DNA from: NORP240 sp038134485
GTDB taxonomy: Bacteria; Pseudomonadota; Gammaproteobacteria; Pseudomonadales; Pseudohongiellaceae
Assembly: GCA_038134485.1 (NCBI GenBank)
Contig: JAYPVG010000044.1
Location: 1-12,229 of the forward strand
Direction of reading: 5' to 3'
DNA: 12,229 nt
In this document: positions 7,534 to 12,229 of the stretch, in pieces
Layout of the letters: each line of letters begins with the position of its first letter
Numbering within the stretch: position 1 is the stretch's first letter
The notes under the pieces: model-generated
What the model saw: only the letters and a program-made list of their open reading frames with translations
Database searches by the model: none
What the model was told of the DNA's origin: nothing
Made by a program: the position numbers and the translations under genes

Positions 7534-7541
7534 GAGCAAAC

Positions 7542-8282
7542 ATGGCATACGTTCAGTCAAGATTAAGCAAATTCGCGGGGCGCACATTCCAGGTGTCCGG
7601 ATTGGTGATTCTGATTGTACTGCTGGTCCTGCCTTTTACCCGGGCCTTTGCGGATGATCGCTATGGCCGAGGCGGACCGGTTTTTTACGGTACGGTGAGC
7701 GTTGAAGGCTGGCGACTGGGTGGGTCCTATCGCAGCGGTGGCTATGAAATCTGGCACAGGTACCGTGGAGACTGGCGCAGGATGCCCGGTCGAGGCGTGC
7801 AGCTGGGGGGCAATCCGCACAATCCCTGGGTGATCAATTCCGAGGGCGAGAGATACCAGTGGAATGGCCGCGACTGGCATTTTGTCGGCTACGCCAATGC
7901 CCGCGGATTCAACTGGGGTAGCAGCTCACCATCGGCCTACCGCAATCACAATGGCTGGAATCGCTGGTTTGACAGCTGGGGTGGTCGCAACGACCGCTAC
8001 TATGACCGACGCGACAATCGGCGCGGCGTTGTTCGAAACCAGCGCGATCGCATAGAGCGGCAACAGGATCAGATACAGGATCTGCGTAGCGATCTGCGAC
8101 GAGAGCGTGCACAGGACCGTCGGGAAGAGCGGCGGGAGGAGCGCAGGGAGCGCGTTCAGGACCGCAGGGAGGAGCGTTCTGACCGGGCACGTTCAATAAA
8201 GGACCGGGCAGACCGCCTGGAGCGTGAGGCCAACAATGATCGCCCCGATCGCAATGGTGGTCCTCGCAACGGCACTCGTTGA
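7542..8282 (+). CDS. Secreted protein with tectonin-like segment and charged Arg/Glu helical tail
   Basis: This 246-residue protein has three parts. Residues 1-37 are a signal peptide: basic n-region, hydrophobic LVILIVLLVLPF, and an AFA site before DDR. Residues about 50-115 resemble tectonin/beta-propeller repeats, with the segment GGYEIWHRYRGDWRRMPGRG followed by LGGNPHNPWVINSEGERYQW and NGRDWHFV. The pattern of G-x-G, PWV-x-N, G-x-x-Y and W is typical, but only one or two repeats are present, too few for a closed propeller. Residues about 165-232 are extremely rich in Arg, Glu, Asp and Gln, with a repeated QDRREER motif, and should form a long charged helix or coiled coil. The end is Gly/Asn/Pro-rich. 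Tectonins often bind carbohydrate or surface ligands, but the function here is unknown. It is monocistronic by position, with a strong ribosome site and a terminator. Confidence 0.75.
   Translation: MAYVQSRLSKFAGRTFQVSGLVILIVLLVLPFTRAFADDRYGRGGPVFYGTVSVEGWRLGGSYRSGGYEIWHRYRGDWRRMPGRGVQLGGNPHNPWVINSEGERYQWNGRDWHFVGYANARGFNWGSSSPSAYRNHNGWNRWFDSWGGRNDRYYDRRDNRRGVVRNQRDRIERQQDQIQDLRSDLRRERAQDRREERREERRERVQDRREERSDRARSIKDRADRLEREANNDRPDRNGGPRNGTR
8112..8176 (+). repeat. Internal 45-bp-spaced direct repeat in the charged tail
   Basis: The 20-bp stretches at 8112-8131 and 8157-8176 match at 17 of 20 positions and are offset by exactly 45 bp (15 codons). Both encode QDRREER. The in-frame period suggests that the charged tail grew by duplication or slippage. 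It would also make this part of the gene prone to length variation between strains. Confidence 0.7.
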
Positions 8283-8310
8283 ACGACGCCGGACCGCTAC
8301 TGGCACTTAA

Positions 8311-8340
8311 AGTCGCCCTGCGCAGCCAGGGCGGCTTTTG
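8311..8340 (+). terminator. Intrinsic terminator after the tectonin-like gene
   Basis: CGCCCTG (8314-8320) pairs perfectly with CAGGGCG (8327-8333) around the 6-nt loop CGCAGC. The stem extends outward through T-G, G-C and A-T pairs. A TTTT tract follows at 8336-8339. The hairpin sits 28 bp after the stop codon and separates this gene from the downstream dedA unit. Confidence 0.85.
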
Positions 8341-8396
8341 CCATGATTCCAATCCTTTGTCGCGACACTCAGAGAGTTCCTGAATCAAGCCGGGGT

Positions 8397-8427
8397 GTGA
8401 CTGTCATTTTCAAAACTACTCTATAAT
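8397..8427 (+). promoter_or_regulatory. Putative promoter of the DedA-family gene
   Basis: TATAAT at 8422-8427 is a perfect -10 box, with GTGACT at 8397-8402 as a partial -35 and a 19-bp spacer. Transcription would begin near 8434. The ATG at 8426, which gives the longest open frame, lies inside the -10 box. It therefore cannot be in the mRNA made from this promoter, which supports the GTG start at 8498. Confidence 0.55.
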
Positions 8428-8486
8428 GGGCGACTGGATTTCTGCTGGTCAGAATGATTTCAATGTCGCCTGTCTGGCTGACCGCC

Positions 8487-8491
8487 GAAGG
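8487..8491 (+). promoter_or_regulatory. Shine-Dalgarno supporting the GTG start of the DedA-family gene
   Basis: GAAGG at 8487-8491 lies six bases before GTG 8498. The protein from that GTG begins directly with the family-like amphipathic segment FPIEQAILNWLDTYGQYAI. The upstream in-frame residues are Arg-rich and unlike a DedA N-terminus. Confidence 0.6.
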
Positions 8492-8497
8492 CGCGGA

Positions 8498-9019
8498 GTG
8501 TTTCCCATCGAACAGGCAATCCTCAACTGGCTCGATACCTACGGCCAGTACGCGATCATCCTCGTTCCTGCGCTGGCGTTTGCCGAGGCGTGTATTGGCA
8601 TTGGACTGCTTATTTCCGGCGTCTTCCTGTTATTGGTCGCGACCACTGTGTATACCAATCAGCTGGCCGGGATTGAGGTGATCATCGCGCTGGCATTTCT
8701 TGGTGCCATTGTGGGTGATCATGTCGGATTTCACGTCGGTCGCTGGCTGGGACCGGGCTTTCACCATACCAGGCTGGCGGAGCGCTACCGGGAGCAACTG
8801 GCGAGGGGCGAGGCTGTTATTCGAAGGTATGGCGCCGCAGCGATTTTTGTCGGCCGCTTCGTGCCGGCCATTCGCAGCCTGATACCGGCTATGCTGGGCC
8901 TGAGCGGTTTCAATCGCGCACGCTACTGCGTGCTGGATATACTGGCTTGCATGCTTTGGTCAATAGCGCTTGGAGCTATAGTGCTTGGACTCGATCTTGG
9001 ATTGTCCCCGGACCAGTGA
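8498..9019 (+). CDS. DedA family membrane protein (VTT/SNARE-associated domain)
   Basis: From the GTG at 8498 this is a 173-residue integral inner-membrane protein. It has a re-entrant/TM segment with Glu30 (ILVPALAFAEACIGIGLLISGVFLLL), then GDHVGFHVGRWLG (73-85). The DedA signature follows as FVGRFVPAIRSLIPAMLGLSGF (117-138) with Arg120 and Arg126, and a C-terminal TM near 145-165. DedA proteins are implicated in lipid (undecaprenyl-phosphate or phosphatidylethanolamine) flipping, envelope integrity and proton-motive-force homeostasis; the substrate of this member is unknown. It is shorter than many DedA proteins (about 200 aa) but keeps the core motifs. A start at 8426 would add 24 Arg-rich residues and is disfavoured because that ATG lies in the -10 box. 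The next gene begins within a few bases of its stop. Confidence 0.87.
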   Translation: MFPIEQAILNWLDTYGQYAIILVPALAFAEACIGIGLLISGVFLLLVATTVYTNQLAGIEVIIALAFLGAIVGDHVGFHVGRWLGPGFHHTRLAERYREQLARGEAVIRRYGAAAIFVGRFVPAIRSLIPAMLGLSGFNRARYCVLDILACMLWSIALGAIVLGLDLGLSPDQ

Positions 9020-9025
9020 GTGGTG

Positions 9026-9667
9026 ATGCTACTGAGCATGGTAAAGAGATATCTGCTGCTGCCTCAGGCAATGAGTTCTTTGCGCTTGCTGATACTGACA
9101 GTAATGATGAGCGGAGGGCTGAGCCTTGCGCAATCGCTTGTCGCCGCGGAAAACCCGAATGAAACAGTCATCGCGCAGGAACTGCAGCGCACGCGGACCG
9201 AGCCGGACAGTGTGGCGTCCGTTACCATTGCAGCGCCTGTTGGGTTTGTTTTCGAGTTCCTTACCAGCAGACCACACGACTACACCGACAATGCCGTCGA
9301 TGCTGCATTCGATCACAGCGGTTCAGAAATTTCGAATGGATTGGGTAGAGGGTCCATTAGAACGATAACCCTGGAAAATGGCGATACGCTGTTTCAGCGC
9401 TTTCTGCTTTTCGACCAACCTGCCACCTATGCTTACCTGACGGACATGGATCGGTCGACGGTATCTTTGCCGCTCAACTATTCCATCGCGCGTTACGAGC
9501 TTACGGAGTTAACCGACAGCAGCACTGCACTGCGGGTGTCCCTGGTTTATCAGCCCAGCTCGCGCCTGCTGGCTTTCATTGTCAGGCGGGCATTCAGGTC
9601 GGCGCTGCAAAATGAATTCGAACGGGCAGTCGAGGTCATCGAGACCCAGTGGCGAAACTCCCCCTAG
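9026..9667 (+). CDS. Exported SRPBCC (START-like/polyketide-cyclase-type) protein
   Basis: This protein has about 213 residues. The N-terminus is basic then hydrophobic (SLRLLILTVMMSGGLSLA) and ends in an alanine-rich site near LVAA-ENP, so export to the periplasm or membrane anchoring is likely. The rest (about 65-205) resembles the SRPBCC ligand-binding fold. It opens with a beta strand and helix (SVTIAAPVGFVFEFLTS), has G-x-G-S-I-R-T-I-T-L-E-N-G in the middle and FLLFDQPATYAYLTD, and ends in a long amphipathic helix (RSALQNEFERAVEVIETQW). Such domains bind lipids or other hydrophobic molecules, and no catalytic residues can be assigned. Possible starts are GTG 9020, GTG 9023, ATG 9026 and ATG 9038. 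I use 9026 as the first ATG, with a weak AGTGAG upstream. It is immediately downstream of dedA and probably translationally coupled to it. Confidence 0.7.
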   Translation: MLLSMVKRYLLLPQAMSSLRLLILTVMMSGGLSLAQSLVAAENPNETVIAQELQRTRTEPDSVASVTIAAPVGFVFEFLTSRPHDYTDNAVDAAFDHSGSEISNGLGRGSIRTITLENGDTLFQRFLLFDQPATYAYLTDMDRSTVSLPLNYSIARYELTELTDSSTALRVSLVYQPSSRLLAFIVRRAFRSALQNEFERAVEVIETQWRNSP

Positions 9668-9734
9668 TCCATCAGGCAGGTTTTCGAAACATAAAAAATG
9701 GCTGAACCTGGTTCGTATGGCACGACGAATAGAT

Positions 9735-9740
9735 TACAAT
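9735..9740 (+). promoter_or_regulatory. -10 box of the tRNA-Ser gene
   Basis: TACAAT at 9735-9740 ends ten bases before the mature tRNA 5' end, the spacing expected for a -10 element of a tRNA gene. The -35 region is poor (TTCGTA at 9712-9717, 17-bp spacer). Confidence 0.45.
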
Positions 9741-9750
9741 TTCGCTTTCC

Positions 9751-9840
9751 GGAGAGGTGCCAGAGAGGCCGAATGGGCCTGATTCGAAATCAGGTGTACG
9801 GGCGACCGTACCGTGGGTTCAAATCCCACCCTCTCCGCCA
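9751..9840 (+). tRNA. tRNA-Ser (anticodon CGA)
   Basis: This is a complete 90-nt class II tRNA with acceptor stem GGAGAGG/CCTCTCC. The anticodon arm is CCTGA-TTCGAAA-TCAGG with anticodon CGA. The long variable arm characteristic of serine tRNAs is TGTACGGGCGACCGTACC, and the T arm GTGGG-TTCAAAT-CCCAC is followed by an encoded GCCA end. It reads UCG codons. The dienelactone-hydrolase gene begins 48 bp downstream, so the two could share a transcript. An open frame running through the tRNA into that gene is not a real N-terminus. Confidence 0.97.
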
Positions 9841-9888
9841 TTTCAAAATCCGCCAAAACACTTTCGCAACCACAGAGTCCCTGCCACC

Positions 9889-10608
9889 ATGATTGATCGG
9901 GAAATCGATATCAGCACTGACGACGGTGCCATGAACACCTTCATCACCCATCCTGAAGAGGGTGATGCCCATCCGCTGGTGTTGTTCCTGATGGATGCCC
10001 CGGGAAAACGCGAGGAATTACACGACATGGCCCGACGCCTGGGCACTGCGGGTTATTACGTGATGCTGCCCAATCTTTACTATCGCCGCGTGAGGGAATA
10101 TCGAATCGAGGAGTCCAGCCGGGAAGAGATGTTCAGCCACATGGATTCACTGAGCAACCAAATGGTCATTGCAGACATTAAAAAGTTGATTGATTTTGCA
10201 GTTTCGGATGGAGCTGCACGCACTGACAAAATTGGCTGCATGGGCTATTGCATGAGCGGACCGTTCGCGTTTGCGGCAGCCGCCGCTTTCCCCGAACAGA
10301 TTGCCGCCAGTGCCTCCTTGCATGGTGTTCGTCTCTATACCGATAGCCCGGACTCACCCCATCTCGATGCTGCCCAGATCACGGGCGAAATGTATTTTGC
10401 CTGCGCAGAAACCGATGAGTACGCACCTCCCGAAATGGTTGAAAAGCTGGAGCAACATCTGACGACTACCGGAATCGATTACCGAATCGAGTGGTACCCG
10501 GGCACCGAGCACGGTTTCGTGTTCCCGCAGCGTAAAGGCAAGTACCACAAGGCCTCTGCAGAAAGGCACTGGGAGAGACTTCTGGCGATGTTTGGGCGTT
10601 GTTTGTGA
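9889..10608 (+). CDS. Dienelactone hydrolase family protein
   Basis: From the ATG at 9889 this is a 239-residue cytoplasmic alpha/beta-hydrolase of the dienelactone hydrolase family. The core shows LVLFLMDAPGKREELHDMARRL (30-51), YYVMLPNLYYR (56-66) and the nucleophile elbow GCMGYCMSG with Cys121, as is typical for this family in place of Ser. The likely acid is Asp176 (CAETDEYAP) and the base His208 (TEHGF). True dienelactone hydrolases open lactones in catechol degradation, but many homologues have unknown substrates and nothing nearby indicates an aromatic pathway. The reading frame stays open back to 9757 through tRNA-Ser. I reject that extension because it would translate a tRNA and the conserved domain begins at MIDREIDISTDDG. 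No strong Shine-Dalgarno is visible. Confidence 0.88.
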   Translation: MIDREIDISTDDGAMNTFITHPEEGDAHPLVLFLMDAPGKREELHDMARRLGTAGYYVMLPNLYYRRVREYRIEESSREEMFSHMDSLSNQMVIADIKKLIDFAVSDGAARTDKIGCMGYCMSGPFAFAAAAAFPEQIAASASLHGVRLYTDSPDSPHLDAAQITGEMYFACAETDEYAPPEMVEKLEQHLTTTGIDYRIEWYPGTEHGFVFPQRKGKYHKASAERHWERLLAMFGRCL

Positions 10609-10694
10609 TCCCCTTCGGTGCTAGGTTAGCGGGCCAGACGCAACTTGAGGTTAATAACTACAGAGTTTCCATCAATCAATGAGGCGTTAAACCC

Positions 10695-10700
10695 GGAGGA
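10695..10700 (+). promoter_or_regulatory. Shine-Dalgarno fixing the esterase start
   Basis: GGAGGA at 10695-10700 lies seven bases before ATG 10708. That ATG opens a textbook signal peptide (MKKLSSLLLVLLF). An in-frame ATG at 10645 would put 21 polar residues ahead of the signal peptide and has no such site. Confidence 0.85.
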
Positions 10701-10707
10701 ATCAACA

Positions 10708-11592
10708 ATGAAAAAATTATCGAGCCTTTTGCTTGTCCTGCTTTTTCAGCTCGGGATTGGCACCGTAACCGCCCAGTCCTTGGACCTCGGCCGTGGCGAA
10801 ATTCCGGTAACCGTGCCGGCAGGTTACAGCGAAGATGTTGCGGCTCCCCTGATTGTGCTGTTGCACGGCTATACCTCCAGCGGGGCCCGGGTCGATGAGT
10901 ATATGGGGCTGAGCGCCATTGCCGACGACTACGGATTTTTGTTGGTGGCGCCAGACGGTACCCGCGAGTCTGGGGGCAATGAAAGCCCATTCTGGAATGC
11001 CTCTATCGCCTGCTGCAATTTTTACCAGTCGGAAATCAATGATAGCGGTTACATCAGATCGATTATCGATGAAATGAAGGCTCGTTATAACGTCGATGCC
11101 AACCGGGTTTACTTGATTGGCCATTCCAATGGCGGATTCATGTCCTACCGCATGGCGTATGAGCATTCCGATGTCATAGCTGCCATCGCCAGTCTCGCCG
11201 GTGCCGATCACCCCGAGCGAAGGGAAGGGCCAGCCAACCCCGTACACATCCTGCAAATACATGGTACTGCCGACGGCACCATCGCGTATCGCGGTGGCGA
11301 AATACGCGAAAATCGCTATCCGGGCGCGCTGAACTCTGTGCGCCGCTGGGCCAGACTCAACGGGTGTGAGGACCAGGGCAGAGGCCGGGAAATGAGAGAT
11401 CTTGACGCAAGCCTGCCGGGTTTCGAAACTGGCGTGCTGCGGTTTAACGTTGGTTGCCGGGCAGGCGGCTCCGCGGAATTGTGGACTATCAGCGCGGGAG
11501 CCCACTCCCCTACCTTCTCCGACTCCTACGCCGAACAGGTGGTGGAGTGGCTGTATGCCCATCCAAAACCGGACTCAAGTTCAGCTGATTAA
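10708..11592 (+). CDS. Secreted esterase of the PHB depolymerase / feruloyl esterase (LpqC-like) family
   Basis: This 294-residue alpha/beta-hydrolase has a signal peptide (residues 1-22, cleavage after TA before QS). The oxyanion region is PLIVLLHGYTSSG (47-59), with DYGFLLVAPDGTRES at 74-88. The family's vicinal cysteines ACCNF are at 101-105. The nucleophile elbow GHSNGGFMSYRMA carries Ser140, the acid Asp189 lies in HGTADGTIAYRGG, and the base His266 in SAGAHSPTF. Members cleave polyhydroxybutyrate, acetylxylan or feruloyl esters outside the cytoplasm; the substrate of this one cannot be chosen from sequence. Additional Cys at 220 and 250 could form a disulfide. No PHB- or carbohydrate-binding domain is attached. 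It is about 100 bp downstream of the DLH-family gene and convergent with the transporter, with only 7 bp between the two stops. Confidence 0.88.
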   Translation: MKKLSSLLLVLLFQLGIGTVTAQSLDLGRGEIPVTVPAGYSEDVAAPLIVLLHGYTSSGARVDEYMGLSAIADDYGFLLVAPDGTRESGGNESPFWNASIACCNFYQSEINDSGYIRSIIDEMKARYNVDANRVYLIGHSNGGFMSYRMAYEHSDVIAAIASLAGADHPERREGPANPVHILQIHGTADGTIAYRGGEIRENRYPGALNSVRRWARLNGCEDQGRGREMRDLDASLPGFETGVLRFNVGCRAGGSAELWTISAGAHSPTFSDSYAEQVVEWLYAHPKPDSSSAD

Positions 11593-11631
11593 TAATGAAC
11601 TAGACAGCGCCTCGGATAGCCTCGAGGCGCT
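11578..11631. terminator. Possible bidirectional terminator at the convergent gene ends
   Basis: There are two inverted repeats. AGTTCA (11578-11583) pairs with TGAACT (11596-11601) around a 12-nt AT-rich loop. AGCGCCTCG (11606-11614) pairs perfectly with CGAGGCGCT (11623-11631) around an 8-nt loop. The second, GC-rich stem lies within the last codons of the transporter and only 13 bp after the esterase stop. Neither is followed by a good T tract, so terminator function is uncertain. Confidence 0.35.
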
Positions 11632-12229
11632 CCCTCACTTCGTGCGCTTTCTCCTCGGTCAGCGTGTAGGTCGCGATTATCCAAATTGCGATGCCCGAGG
11701 CGAGGCAGGGCACGAAAGCATCGAATAGCCTTATCATGGTTATTGTCTGCGCGGGTTGTGCTCCTTCAAGAGCAACATCGAAGCCGGTCGCGGTCAGCAG
11801 AAAACCACCAGCCGCAAGTGCTGCGGCCTGACCAAGCTTGACCACCCACCAGAAGATTGATCCGAACATCCCCTCACGCCGCTCACGTGTGTTGAGCTCG
11901 TCATAATCGACCACATCGGCGATCATCGACGGCATCAGTGTGAATAATCCTCCCAATCCAAAGGCAATGAAAGGCGCTGGTAATAACAACAACCAGGGTG
12001 CGTCAGGCGTGTAGCAAAACCACTTGAGAGCATAGCCAATCATCGAGATGCCGGTCGAGATCAGGAACGCCCGGCGCTTGCCAATACGGGTCGCTAGGGC
12101 CGTGACAACGGCTATTACAACAAAAGTTGAAATAGCACCCAAAGTTCCGGCATAGCCGGCATATTCGGCGCCCGCCACGGTATCGCCACCAAATACGTAA
12201 TAAATAATCACATAGGACTGAAATGCGGC
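11600..12229 (-). CDS. GPH (MelB-type) sugar/cation symporter, MFS superfamily, C-terminal part
   Basis: This gene is partial: the frame stays open to the right edge, so the N-terminal half lies beyond 12229. About 209 codons are visible. They contain several membrane segments (YAGTLGAISTFVVIAVVTALATRI, FLISTGISMIGYALKWF, LLLLPAPFIAFGLGGLFTLMP). The GPH-family signature follows: MIADVVDYDELNTRERREGMFGSIFWWVVKLGQA, where the Asp/Glu and R-R-E-G-M-F residues and the later Lys match MelB-type proteins. A last TM pair precedes a charged cytoplasmic tail (TEEKAHEVRERLEAIRG). The family moves oligosaccharides, glycosides or glucuronides with Na+ or H+. The substrate cannot be told. An internal GTG at 12211 is not the real start. 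It converges on the esterase gene. Confidence 0.88.
   Translation of the reverse strand, partial: AAFQSYVIIYYVFGGDTVAGAEYAGYAGTLGAISTFVVIAVVTALATRIGKRRAFLISTGISMIGYALKWFCYTPDAPWLLLLPAPFIAFGLGGLFTLMPSMIADVVDYDELNTRERREGMFGSIFWWVVKLGQAAALAAGGFLLTATGFDVALEGAQPAQTITMIRLFDAFVPCLASGIAIWIIATYTLTEEKAHEVRERLEAIRGAV

Noticed and set aside
10717..11562. 281-codon open frame antisense to the esterase gene
   Set aside because: It mirrors almost the whole esterase, which has a signal peptide, full catalytic triad and a strong ribosome site. The antisense translation shows no family motif.

Overview
The window looks like chromosomal core DNA of a gammaproteobacterium. Three things suggest this: the protein sequences (Pseudomonas-like HisB, HisH and HisF), the gene order hisB-hisH-hisA-hisF divergent from asmA-mutY-yggX followed by tRNA-Phe (an arrangement I recall from Pseudomonas), and two tRNA genes that both encode their CCA ends. 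The exact genus cannot be read from the sequence.

Left part, minus strand (1-3836): an AsmA-family envelope protein, the adenine glycosylase MutY and the iron-trafficking/oxidative-protection protein YggX are packed head to tail, followed by tRNA-Phe(GAA). The 272 bases beyond the tRNA 3' end hold no gene, but they carry three tandem 12-bp copies of a GCGGTACAA-type unit. This is the one place in the window where a mobile-element junction is plausible.

Centre, plus strand (about 4060-7456): a histidine block, hisB-hisH-hisA-hisF, covers imidazoleglycerol-phosphate dehydratase, the HisH/HisF IGP synthase pair and the HisA isomerase. The remaining his genes are not here. A small GNAT acetyltransferase follows hisF closely. 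A -10 box precedes hisB, and hisH and hisA overlap by GTGA.

Right part, plus strand (7542-11592): a secreted protein with a tectonin-like head and a long Arg/Glu/Asp-rich helical tail ends in a clear intrinsic terminator. After it come a DedA-family membrane protein with its own promoter, a coupled exported SRPBCC-like protein, tRNA-Ser(CGA), a dienelactone-hydrolase-family protein and a secreted PHB-depolymerase/feruloyl-esterase-like hydrolase. The right edge cuts a minus-strand GPH-family sugar transporter gene, convergent with the esterase.

Most of the window is ordinary core genome and I see no complete undescribed system. The best leads are the tandem repeats beside tRNA-Phe, the tectonin/charged-helix secreted protein and the DedA/SRPBCC pair. 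Several genes need a later start than the longest open frame gives (hisB, hisA, GNAT, DedA, DLH, esterase).
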